A stretch of DNA of 18,480 bases from positions 1-18,480 of the forward strand of contig URQO01000037.1 in assembly GCA_900550135.1 (NCBI GenBank). The letters run 5' to 3'. Position numbers and translations under genes: made by a program. The notes under the pieces were generated by a model. That model was not told the origin of the DNA. It saw only the letters and a list, made by a program, of their open reading frames with translations, and did not search any database. Positions 8,376-15,928 of this stretch are shown piece after piece. Numbering within the stretch: position 1 is the stretch's first letter; each line of letters begins with the position of its first letter. The stretch is from an uncultured Eubacterium sp. (GTDB taxonomy: Bacteria; Bacillota; Clostridia; Lachnospirales; Lachnospiraceae).

Positions 8376-8402
8376 ACTAAAAAAAATATTCTGCATAATT
8401 TA
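8376..8402 (+). promoter_or_regulatory. Possible sigma-K-type promoter before dpaA
   Basis: AC at 8376-8377 lies 16 nt before CATAATTTA (8394-8402). This fits the mother-cell sigma-K pattern AC-N16/17-CATANNNTA, and dipicolinate synthase is a sigma-K gene in Bacillus subtilis. The problem is that transcription would begin near 8409, right at the GGAGG ribosome site. The motif is also short and A/T-rich, so a chance match is quite possible. Confidence 0.3.
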
Positions 8403-8419
8403 AACCATGGAGGTAGCAT

Positions 8420-9232
8420 ATGAAACCTATTGCTGTATTATCAGGGGATAAAAGACAATATTATATAGCTGAATATTTAAACAAAAACGGATACAATGCC
8501 TACATTAAAACAAACTTTGATTTTAATGATTCCGATTACATTGTATGTTCCACTCCACTATGTAAAAACAAGGATTATTTAAACTGTGATTTTTATTCTT
8601 CATTTCCAATGGCAACTTTTATTAAACTAATTACAACTCAAACTGTTTTTGGTGGAAATATCCCTGAAAAATTTGTTTATAAATCAGGGGGAACATTTGT
8701 AGATGTGTTAAAATCTTCAAATTTGGTATGGGAAAATGGAATATTAACTGCTGAGGGATTAATTAAAGATATTATTGAGCATACAGATTTTTCTATTACA
8801 CATAGCAATATCTTTATTATGGGATTTGGCAACTGTGGAATAAATATTGCAAAAAAATTAAATGCTCTTGGTGGCAATATTACAATATATGATCACACAA
8901 AAAAACATCTTGATCAGGCAATGGCCTTTGGGTATGATGCCATACCATATGAGGAAATAGTTAAACTGGTAGAAAAATTTGACATTATTATCAACACGGT
9001 TCCAAGTCAGGAATTAAAACAGGTCCATTATGAAAAAATAAGCAAAGACTGTGTTCTTTTTGAAATTGCTTCATCCCCTTATGGATTAAGCAAGTCCATA
9101 GCTGATAAGTATCATTTATCCTTATTTACATGCCCTGGTATTCCCGGAAAATACTCTCCTAAAGATGCCGGGGAATTAATTGCAAAATTCATAATTTCAT
9201 ATTTAGAAAGGACTGAGATAAATGGCTCATGA
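8420..9232 (+). CDS. dpaA: Dipicolinate synthase subunit A (SpoVFA)
   Basis: Oxidoreductase-like subunit that works with DpaB in the mother cell to convert dihydrodipicolinate to dipicolinic acid, the calcium chelator of the spore core. The product has 270 residues, slightly shorter than the Bacillus protein of about 297. A Rossmann nucleotide-binding motif is clear at IFIMGFGNCGINIAKKL (GFGNCG, 135-140), followed by the acidic strand end ITIYDHTKK. The C-terminal block TCPGIPGKYSPKDAGELIA is typical of SpoVFA. GGAGG lies 6 nt before the ATG. The gene overlaps dpaB by 11 nt, consistent with translational coupling. It is the first gene of the dpaA-dpaB-asnB operon and is divergent from the glucanase gene. 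Confidence 0.92.
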   Translation: MKPIAVLSGDKRQYYIAEYLNKNGYNAYIKTNFDFNDSDYIVCSTPLCKNKDYLNCDFYSSFPMATFIKLITTQTVFGGNIPEKFVYKSGGTFVDVLKSSNLVWENGILTAEGLIKDIIEHTDFSITHSNIFIMGFGNCGINIAKKLNALGGNITIYDHTKKHLDQAMAFGYDAIPYEEIVKLVEKFDIIINTVPSQELKQVHYEKISKDCVLFEIASSPYGLSKSIADKYHLSLFTCPGIPGKYSPKDAGELIAKFIISYLERTEINGS

Positions 9233-9827
9233 CTTTAAGGATAAAAACATTGGAGTTGGAATCACAGGATCATACTGTACCTATAAAAAAATCTTTAAAG
9301 AGTTGAAAAGACTTGCAGATACAAAAGCAAATTTATTTACTATTTTTTCAGACAATGCTGCAACAACTGACAGTCGCTTTGGAAAATGTAATGACTTTTT
9401 ACAACTTGCAAAAGAAATAAGCGGAAAAGAACCAATTACTACTATACCGGCTGCTGAACCCATTGGTCCTAAATCCATGCTTGATATTTTGATAATTGCC
9501 CCTTGTACAGGAAACACTTTGTCAAAACTTGCAAATGGAATTAGCGACACTCCTGTTTTAATGGCAGCTAAAGCTCATCTTAGAAATAACAGACCTTTAG
9601 TTATTTTCTTAAGTACAAACGATGCCCTTGGAATGAATTTAAAGAATATCGGCATACTACTTAACACAAAAAACATATTCTTTGTTCCATTTGGTCAGGA
9701 TGATTATATCAAGAAGCCAAATTCCATGATTGCACATGTAGATTTAATTGAGGACACAATTGAAAAAGCATTGATGGGAAAACAGATTCAACCTGTTATA
9801 AAAAGCCCACATGTTACCATTTTATAA
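9222..9827 (+). CDS. dpaB: Dipicolinate synthase subunit B (SpoVFB, flavoprotein)
   Basis: Flavoprotein-family partner of DpaA in dipicolinic acid synthesis during sporulation. The product has 201 residues, the usual size. The N-terminal GVGITGSYCTY (about 11-21) is the phosphate-binding start of the flavoprotein fold. ILIIAPCTGNTLSKLANGISDTPVLMA is the family's central motif, and IVFLSTNDALG-like residues follow. The start lies inside the dpaA end, with an AAGGA about 9 nt upstream. In B. subtilis spoVFA-spoVFB is followed by asd, dapG and dapA. Here it is followed instead by asnB after only 20 nt, and the asd gene of this window lies about 8 kb away on the other strand. Confidence 0.93.
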   Translation: MAHDFKDKNIGVGITGSYCTYKKIFKELKRLADTKANLFTIFSDNAATTDSRFGKCNDFLQLAKEISGKEPITTIPAAEPIGPKSMLDILIIAPCTGNTLSKLANGISDTPVLMAAKAHLRNNRPLVIFLSTNDALGMNLKNIGILLNTKNIFFVPFGQDDYIKKPNSMIAHVDLIEDTIEKALMGKQIQPVIKSPHVTIL

Positions 9828-9847
9828 TGAAAAAATAGGAGATTATT

Positions 9848-11692
9848 ATGTGTGGTATCGCTGGTTTTTATCAATTTAAACATGATGTATTCAAAGATTA
9901 TTCTCATAACCTTCTTGTAAAAAAGTTGCAAAATATGAAATACTCTTTAAAGCACCGTGGTCCAAATGATGACGATATGTTTCTTGAAGGATTTTGTGGT
10001 TTGGCTCACACCCGTTTGTCAATCCGCGATATAAAAGGGGGACATCAGCCTATGACAAGGCGTTTTAATGGTCATAGAGCAACTATTGTGTATAATGGCG
10101 AATTGTACAATTCAAAGGAACTAAAATTTAAACTTTCATCATATGATGTTGATATTAGAACAACCGGCGATACCGAAATCATTCTCTACTGTTATCTTGT
10201 TTTTGGCCCTAAGATTTTTAAGGAATTAAATGGCATTTTTGCATTTGCAATTTATGATAACAATAAATTAATTATCGTAAGAGATCACATAGGTGTTAAG
10301 CCTTTGTACTACTACACTTGCGATAATCAGTTTGTTTTTGCATCTGAAATAAAGGGGATTTTTGCATATGGCATTAAACCAAGTCTTAATAATGACAGCT
10401 GGTGCGAGATTATTGGTTTAGGTCCCGCTCACACATTGGGAAATGGTGTATTTTCTTCTATTAAAGAAGTATTGCCGGGACATTATTTAACCATAACTAT
10501 GGACAGTGACAAAAAAATACTCTATAGCGACGACTGTTATTGGAAACTAAAAAGTAAAATCCACAGTGATGATTATGCTACAACAGTATCACATTGTAAT
10601 TATTTAATTACTGACAGCATTAAACGTCAGATGGTTAGTGATATTCCCATTTGTACTTTTTTGTCCGGTGGTCTGGATTCAAGTCTTGTATCATCAGTTG
10701 TAAATAGAAATTTAGACGGTAAGAAATTAAACACTTATTCCTTTGATTTTGTGGGAAATGATAAAAACTTTAAATCTAATTCTTTTCAGGTATCAAGAGA
10801 CCGACCTTATGTTGACATTATGAAAGACTTTTTAGGAAGTAATCACACCTATTTAGAATGTAATAATGAGAATCAAATTAACTGTCTTTTTAAAGCTGTA
10901 GATGCAAGAGATATGCCATGTATGGCCGATGTCGAATCTTCCATGTTGTATTTCTGCAAACTTGTATCTGAAAAATGCAGGGTAACTCTAACAGGGGAAT
11001 GTGCCGACGAAATCTTTGGTGGATATCCATGGTTTCATCGAAGTGATATGTTAAATCAATGTACTTTTCCATGGTCATACGACATGTATGCCAGAACTTA
11101 TTTGTTCAAAGATGATTTTATAAATCATTTAAATATTGAAGAATACGTTCAAAATGCCTATGAAACATCTGTAAATGAATGTGAATATTTGCCAGAGGAA
11201 AATGCTACTGAAACCAAGCGCAGAAAAATATGTTGGCTTAATGTAAGATGGTTTATGATGACACTTCTTACAAGAATGGACAGATGTAGTATGTACTCCG
11301 GTTTGGAAGCCCGAGTTCCTTTTGCTGACTATAGGATTTTGGAATATGTTTTTAATATTCCATGGACTTTTAAGTGTTATAACAATCAGCCAAAAAGTCT
11401 TTTAGTAGAATGTGGAAAAGATTATCTGCCTAATTCTATTTTATATAGGAAAAAAACTCCATATCCTAAAACATACGACCCGTTGTATGAAAAAATACTT
11501 GGTGAAATGGTTTTAGATGAATATAATTCTAATGCTTCATTAAGAAATATAGTTGACAGGACAAAATTAGAAAAATTTATTAACTCTCCAAAAGATTACG
11601 GTAAGCCATGGTATGGTCAGCTTATGGCAGGTCCACAAATGCTTGCTTATATTTTACAAATTGGATATTGGATGAGAAAATATAATTTATAA
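9848..11692 (+). CDS. asnB: Asparagine synthase (glutamine-hydrolysing), AsnB family
   Basis: Converts aspartate to asparagine using ATP and the amide of glutamine; cytosolic. The product has 614 residues with both domains complete. The glutaminase domain has the nucleophile Cys2 (MCGIAGF), HRGPND (36-41), RLSI (56-59), NGELYN (83-88) and TGDTE (106-110). The synthetase domain has the pyrophosphatase loop SGGLDSS (273-279), LTGECADEIFGGYPW (about 381-395) and RMDRCSMYSGLEARVPF (about 476-492). A GGAG site lies in the 20-nt gap after dpaB and no separate promoter is evident, so it is probably co-transcribed with dpaAB. B. subtilis has a sporulation-linked asparagine synthetase, AsnO, and this gene could fill that role (inference). 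The alternative is a modifying enzyme that amidates some carboxylate other than free aspartate; the intact motifs make ordinary asparagine synthesis more likely. Confidence 0.93.
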   Translation: MCGIAGFYQFKHDVFKDYSHNLLVKKLQNMKYSLKHRGPNDDDMFLEGFCGLAHTRLSIRDIKGGHQPMTRRFNGHRATIVYNGELYNSKELKFKLSSYDVDIRTTGDTEIILYCYLVFGPKIFKELNGIFAFAIYDNNKLIIVRDHIGVKPLYYYTCDNQFVFASEIKGIFAYGIKPSLNNDSWCEIIGLGPAHTLGNGVFSSIKEVLPGHYLTITMDSDKKILYSDDCYWKLKSKIHSDDYATTVSHCNYLITDSIKRQMVSDIPICTFLSGGLDSSLVSSVVNRNLDGKKLNTYSFDFVGNDKNFKSNSFQVSRDRPYVDIMKDFLGSNHTYLECNNENQINCLFKAVDARDMPCMADVESSMLYFCKLVSEKCRVTLTGECADEIFGGYPWFHRSDMLNQCTFPWSYDMYARTYLFKDDFINHLNIEEYVQNAYETSVNECEYLPEENATETKRRKICWLNVRWFMMTLLTRMDRCSMYSGLEARVPFADYRILEYVFNIPWTFKCYNNQPKSLLVECGKDYLPNSILYRKKTPYPKTYDPLYEKILGEMVLDEYNSNASLRNIVDRTKLEKFINSPKDYGKPWYGQLMAGPQMLAYILQIGYWMRKYNL

Positions 11693-11696
11693 TATT

Positions 11697-11764
11697 AAAG
11701 GATAATAAGTTATATGTATAACAGATAGTATAAAAATATTGTAATACATTAACTATTATCCTTT
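11697..11764 (+). repeat. 68-bp palindromic element, copy 1 (also asnB terminator)
   Basis: The ends AAAGGATAATA (11697-11707) and TATTATCCTTT (11754-11764) pair perfectly. The stem continues inward through GTTA and ATGTAT to about 21 bp, with two single-base bulges. It lies 4 nt after the asnB stop and is followed by ATTTTAT, so it can end the dpaAB-asnB transcript. A second copy in the same orientation is at 13180-13247 and differs at only two positions (internal G to A, last T to C). Confidence 0.9.
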
Positions 11765-11804
11765 ATTTTATAGTTATGAAAAAAGACAACCCTTATAAAA
11801 AAGT

Positions 11805-11843
11805 ACAAAAAATAAAACCTATGAGATTGATAGTCTCATAGGT
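11805..11843 (-). terminator. Rho-independent terminator of the LRR gene
   Basis: A perfect 10-bp stem pairs ACCTATGAGA (11817-11826) with TCTCATAGGT (11834-11843) around a 7-nt loop. On the minus strand it is followed by TTTATTTTTT-type sequence (complement of 11805-11816). It lies 22 nt past the stop of the LRR protein gene. Confidence 0.9.
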
Positions 11844-11865
11844 CCTATATTTGTACAAATGCTAT

Positions 11866-12714
11866 TTACTTTTTTATTATAACTTTTTTCACGTTAGACC
11901 ACTTACCAAAATAAGTTTCTCCATCTAAAACTTTGTACGCTCTTGCCTTGACATACAAAACCTTCTTTTTTTGGATTCTCTTATTTTTAATGGTAAATGT
12001 TGCTTTTGTTACTTTCTTAGTAATTGTATTTTTCTTCTTAAATTTTTTTGTCATGGATATCTTGACTTGATATTTTGCACCACTTATCTTCTTTAATTTA
12101 ATCATTACTTTCTTAGAAATATATTTTTTTGTGACCCTATTCACTTTTGTTTTTCCTACTGAAACATTTGTTGTTCCAGATGTTGTTGTAACTTCAGTGG
12201 GTTGCTCTGTCTCATAATCAATCTTCAACTTGTCACAATTGGTAAATGCATCCTTTCCAATGGTGGCATTAGTTGGAATATTAATATATGTTAATCCCTT
12301 GCAATTATAAAATGCTTTCTCTCCAATGCTTGTTACAGTATTTGGAATTGAAACGCACAATATATTATTACACTCCTCAAATGCATGACTTTCAATTGTA
12401 GTTACTCCATTAGGAATAATAATATTAAGTATTGCATGATGTAAATTAGCAAATGCATAACTTCCAATACACACGACCTTTCTGCCGTCTATCTGACTTG
12501 GAATATTTAAATCTTCTGTATACATAACATCTGATTCAAAAATCACATTGCAATTGGTAATCTTTATAGTATCATCATCTAAAATTTCGTAACTAAACCA
12601 CCCATATGTGTCTGCTTTTACATTCGTTAGATTTTGATTCATATTAATTGATATTCCCCCTATTACCACAACAAGTATTAATAGCGGTATTAAAACTTTC
12701 CTAATCTGCTTCAT
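11866..12714 (-). CDS. Secreted BspA-type leucine-rich-repeat protein with FN3-like tail
   Basis: Predicted cell-surface protein of 282 residues, perhaps for adhesion or ligand binding. A signal peptide covers 1-34 (hydrophobic core LIPLLILVVVIGG, cleavage after NVKA). Residues about 79-165 hold roughly four LRR_5 (BspA/Treponema-type) repeats of the pattern IGSYAFANL...IIIPNGVTTI and IGEKAFYNCKGLTYINIP. A Thr-rich linker (about 168-186) joins a strongly basic C-terminal domain (about 190-282) with an FN3-like layout (SGAKYQVKISMTKKF, LYVKARAYKV, GKWSNVKKV), common at the end of Lachnospiraceae surface proteins. That domain is probably the wall-retention part (inference). GGAGG precedes the ATG by about 7 nt. 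It lies 18 nt after a decayed LRR gene remnant, so it was probably the second gene of a tandem pair. Few repeats remain compared with typical BspA-like proteins. Confidence 0.82.
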   Translation of the reverse strand: MKQIRKVLIPLLILVVVIGGISINMNQNLTNVKADTYGWFSYEILDDDTIKITNCNVIFESDVMYTEDLNIPSQIDGRKVVCIGSYAFANLHHAILNIIIPNGVTTIESHAFEECNNILCVSIPNTVTSIGEKAFYNCKGLTYINIPTNATIGKDAFTNCDKLKIDYETEQPTEVTTTSGTTNVSVGKTKVNRVTKKYISKKVMIKLKKISGAKYQVKISMTKKFKKKNTITKKVTKATFTIKNKRIQKKKVLYVKARAYKVLDGETYFGKWSNVKKVIIKK

Positions 12715-12732
12715 TTCCTACCTCCTTTTATT

Positions 12733-13074
12733 CTAATCTACTTTCCCAACATTTTTAGGGTATCCATCTAAATATATTGTGGATAATTTTGAACAACCAT
12801 TAAATACATAAATAGAAAATTTTAGTTTATGAGTATTTGGCAGTTTGATTGTTGTCAGGCTACTACAACCTTGAAAGCACTGAGCTCGCACGGTATATGA
12901 AAGCCCAGAGGATTATGCACTTGTCAGACCTGTAAAGTCTGTTTCATATAATTCTGTTGTGGTATTAATATTCACAAATTATTTTCCGTTCCCATAATTA
13001 CTAATATCACATCTAGAACTTAATCTTAATATCAAAAGAGATAACACCTCACTATCATATTTAAATCGTATCAT
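12733..13074 (-). pseudogene. Decayed LRR (BspA-like) protein remnant
   Basis: One minus-strand frame reads as a degenerate LRR_5 protein interrupted by two TAA stops (12979-12981 and 12913-12915). It ends at a TAG (12733-12735). The last 59 codons are clearest: AQCFQGCSSLTTIKLP and FNGCSKLSTIYLDGYP have the LRR_5 pattern seen in the intact neighbour. The upstream part (ISNYGNGK, stop, FVNINTTTELYETDFTGLTSA, stop) is less certain. No signal peptide or ribosome site is found, and the 13074 boundary is simply the first ATG in frame. The piece ends 18 nt before the intact LRR gene. Bases 13075-13179 hold nothing I can identify. Confidence 0.6.
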
Positions 13075-13179
13075 ATGATTATCAGTATTACAATGAGAAT
13101 TTCCTTTTACAAGTCTGCTTTTTTTAATGTTTTTAGTTTAATTGTGCAGACATAAACGTTTAGATTTTAATAAAAAAGT

Positions 13180-13247
13180 AAAGGATAATAAGTTATATGT
13201 ATAACAAATAGTATAAAAATATTGTAATACATTAACTATTATCCTTC
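13180..13247 (+). repeat. 68-bp palindromic element, copy 2 (also terminator of the GTPase gene)
   Basis: Same sequence and orientation as the element at 11697-11764, with A for G at 13207 and C for T at the last base. It lies 18 nt past the stop of the minus-strand GTPase-nuclease gene. On that strand it is followed by a T-rich run (complement of 13171-13176), so here it probably terminates transcription in the opposite direction from copy 1. Confidence 0.9.
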
Positions 13248-13265
13248 ATTTTTTTCATATTATAG

Positions 13266-15875
13266 TTACTCTTTTATTAAATAATTTTCAAGACGGCTTA
13301 CGCCACTAATGCTCTCTTCAATTTTCTTATTTACAAGGTCAACTTCCTCTTTAAAATTCATAGCTGACATTCTTAGTGCGCCATGCCCCATAATAATAAG
13401 TTGCTCTAAAGCATCTGATGTAGCAACTGTTACTTTATACTTGTTTGCCATTTTGTGAGTAGTTTTTGCAATGTACATATCTGCTGTTTCAGCTGCCTTC
13501 GTAAATACCACATATATATTGTTATGTTTATATATAGTCTCCTTGTGTCTTTCCACATTGTAGGCATCAAATACCACAATGACGGTATTGCCTTTATATC
13601 CCTGATAATTAGACATAATATCAAGCAATCTGTCTCTTGCCCCGTCAATGTTTTTTGAAGCTATGTTTTTAAGCTCGTCCCATGCAAAAATAATATTATA
13701 TCCATCAACTAAAATACATTCAGGCAAATTATTATTTGTTTTTCCCTTGTATTTTTTTGCAGGCTTGTTGTATGTTTTTACCTGTGTTTCTGAATAACGC
13801 TTTCTTTTAATTGGTCCAAAAGTTTTTTCAAAAATTGCTTCTAATTCCTTGTCTGCTACATAACTGTCTGTAACTTTCTTTTTAGCAACAGGTTGTTTAA
13901 CAGAATTTTGCATTGAATAATTTGTATCATCTGCCACGTTTAAATTTATGGATGTTTTTATGTGCATATAATTTTCAACTTCATTCCATGGAACATTAAA
14001 GCCAGCACCGTGGGCACAAAATACTGAACCTGTAGGATTTGCCAAATCACTTTCGCTGTCATATCCTATATTTTCAATAACTTCATTAGCATTGTGGCAA
14101 GGCGCATATCCTTTAAACTTAAGAGTTAAAGTTCCAAGTCCATGGGTATATTCGTTTACATCATTTATATAATTCCACATTGTAGACACAGGACCGTAAC
14201 CTGTAAGAACACATTTTTCTCCCTTTGTCTCTGGTGGATTCATACTGCCCTCCATATTGCTAATATCTGTCATTGCCCTTCCTACGTTTTCTTGTGGAAC
14301 TGTTAAAACAAAATCATAATAAGGCTCTAAAAGAACGGACTCAGACTTTTTAAGTCCCTGTCTTACTGCCCTGTATGTAGCCTGTCTGAAATCTCCACCC
14401 TCTGTATGCTTCAAATGGGCTTTTCCACCTATTAAAGTAATGGAAATATCTGTAATAGGCGAACCTGTAAGAACACCTCTATGAATCTTTTCCTGCAAAT
14501 GAGTAAGAATAAGTCTTTGCCAGTTTTTACTTAACAGATTTTCGCTAACTGAAGAGTTAAATGTAAGTCCACTGCCCGGTAGTCCCGGTTCTAGCAACAG
14601 ATGTACCTCTGCATAGTGCTTTAATGGTTCAAAATGACCGATTCCTTCTACGATGTCCTTTATTGTTTCTTTATATAAAATACTTCCTGCACCAAATTCA
14701 ACATCCAGATTAAAACGTTCCTTTATAATACTTTTTAAAACTTCAATCTGAATGGCTCCCATTACATTTGCAGTAAGTTCATGTTTTTCCTCATTCCATG
14801 TAATCTTAAGAGTAGGTTCTTCCTCTTCTATTTCCTTTAACTGCTTATAAACCTGATTAATATTAACTCCTGATGGTACAATAATCTTATAGGCAAGAAC
14901 AGGAATAAGACTAGGTTTAATAATTTCATTTTCAAAGCCCAATCCTTCACCCTGATATGTTTCAGTAAGACCTGTAACAGCGACAATGTCTCCGGGAGTT
15001 GCCTCTGCTATGGAATCATATTTTTCACCAGAGTAAACACGAATTTCATTTACTTTTTCACTCCATTCCTTTGCACCGTTTTCTCCTGATAATAAGTCTT
15101 TTACCTTTAGACTTCCACCTGTAATTTTCATATGAGTAAGTCTGTTGTTATTATTGTCCTTTGTAATTTTGTAAATCTTTGCACCAAAATCTTCATTATA
15201 AACCGGCTCATATGTATAAGCATAAAGACCTTCAATCAATTCTTCCACACCATCAAGCTGAAGTGCCGAACCAAAAAAGCAGGGAAATAACTCTCTGTTG
15301 TAAATCAGCTCTGAAATAGTAGTATCGGTAATCTCTCCTCCATTCATATACTGTTCAAACAAATCATCATTGCACATGGCTATATCTTCATAAGTTCCCA
15401 CTCCTGCCGGAAATCTTACAACTTCATCACCAAACTTATCCTTTAACTCATGTAATAAAAAGTCTCCACTAACATTTGGCATATCCATTTTGTTTACAAA
15501 AATAAACGTTGGAACGTTGTATTTGTCAAGTAGCTTCCATAAAGTTTCAGTATGCCCCTGCACGCCTTCACTGCCACTAACAACTAAAACAGCATAGTCA
15601 AGAACAGACAACGTTCTTTCCATTTCTGCTGAAAAGTCCACATGCCCCGGAGTATCAAGTAAAACAAGTCTCATATCCTTATACTCCATAATGGCCTGCT
15701 TTGAGAAAATAGTGATACCTCTGTCTCTTTCCATCTGAAAAGTGTCGAGATATGCATCTTTATGGTCTACTTTTCCTAATTTTCTAATTTTTCCTGTTAT
15801 ATATAAAAGTGCCTCCGACAATGTTGTTTTTCCACCATCAACATGAGCCACAATTCCTATTGTAATTTTTTTCAT
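13266..15875 (-). CDS. TetM/EF-G-like translational GTPase fused to a YacP/Rae1-type NYN nuclease
   Basis: Large ribosome-directed protein of 869 residues; TetM-class proteins have about 640. The G domain is intact: AHVDGGKT (10-17), RGIT (52-55), DTPGH (74-78, with the catalytic His), NKMD (128-131) and SAL (203-205). EF-G-like domains II-V follow to about 640 (HEPLKHYAEV-like, LLEPYYDFVLTVPQENVGRA near 515, GTLTLKFKGYAP near 580). After a basic linker (about 640-717), residues 718-850 form a complete NYN/PIN-like domain of the YacP (Rae1) type. Its motifs are ILVDGYNII (D724), VIVVFDAYNV (D770), FTKAAETADMYIA (E796, D799), VATSDALEQ (D821) and HGALRMSA. Rae1 cleaves mRNA in the ribosomal A site in Bacillus. 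The TetM loop with YYSPVSTPADFR is replaced by KHTEGGDFR, so tetracycline resistance is not supported. Proposed role: ribosome-coupled mRNA cleavage or rescue (inference). AGGA lies about 9 nt before the start. Confidence 0.88.
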   Translation of the reverse strand: MKKITIGIVAHVDGGKTTLSEALLYITGKIRKLGKVDHKDAYLDTFQMERDRGITIFSKQAIMEYKDMRLVLLDTPGHVDFSAEMERTLSVLDYAVLVVSGSEGVQGHTETLWKLLDKYNVPTFIFVNKMDMPNVSGDFLLHELKDKFGDEVVRFPAGVGTYEDIAMCNDDLFEQYMNGGEITDTTISELIYNRELFPCFFGSALQLDGVEELIEGLYAYTYEPVYNEDFGAKIYKITKDNNNNRLTHMKITGGSLKVKDLLSGENGAKEWSEKVNEIRVYSGEKYDSIAEATPGDIVAVTGLTETYQGEGLGFENEIIKPSLIPVLAYKIIVPSGVNINQVYKQLKEIEEEEPTLKITWNEEKHELTANVMGAIQIEVLKSIIKERFNLDVEFGAGSILYKETIKDIVEGIGHFEPLKHYAEVHLLLEPGLPGSGLTFNSSVSENLLSKNWQRLILTHLQEKIHRGVLTGSPITDISITLIGGKAHLKHTEGGDFRQATYRAVRQGLKKSESVLLEPYYDFVLTVPQENVGRAMTDISNMEGSMNPPETKGEKCVLTGYGPVSTMWNYINDVNEYTHGLGTLTLKFKGYAPCHNANEVIENIGYDSESDLANPTGSVFCAHGAGFNVPWNEVENYMHIKTSINLNVADDTNYSMQNSVKQPVAKKKVTDSYVADKELEAIFEKTFGPIKRKRYSETQVKTYNKPAKKYKGKTNNNLPECILVDGYNIIFAWDELKNIASKNIDGARDRLLDIMSNYQGYKGNTVIVVFDAYNVERHKETIYKHNNIYVVFTKAAETADMYIAKTTHKMANKYKVTVATSDALEQLIIMGHGALRMSAMNFKEEVDLVNKKIEESISGVSRLENYLIKE

Positions 15876-15916
15876 ATAGTTGTTCCTTTTATTTTTACAT
15901 CATATTTCTGTATGAT

Positions 15917-15925
15917 ATTTTAGCA
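15917..15925 (-). promoter_or_regulatory. Possible extended -10 promoter of the GTPase-nuclease gene
   Basis: The minus strand reads TGCTAAAAT, one base from the extended -10 form TGnTATAAT; no good -35 is visible. The leader would be only about 35 nt and holds a 6-bp hairpin (ATCATA/TATGAT, 15899-15916). There is no room for the long attenuation leader typical of inducible tet(M). Confidence 0.35.
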
Positions 15926-15928
15926 CAA

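Noticed and set aside
12917..12945. Small hairpin CAGAC/GTCTG as a terminator or RNA
   Set aside because: Only 5 bp, no U-run, and it lies within the decayed LRR frame.
13266..15875. Annotation as a tetracycline resistance determinant (tetM/tetO/tetW)
   Set aside because: Overall GTPase similarity is clear, but the domain IV loop that displaces the drug is replaced, a nuclease domain is added, and no tet(M)-type leader is present.
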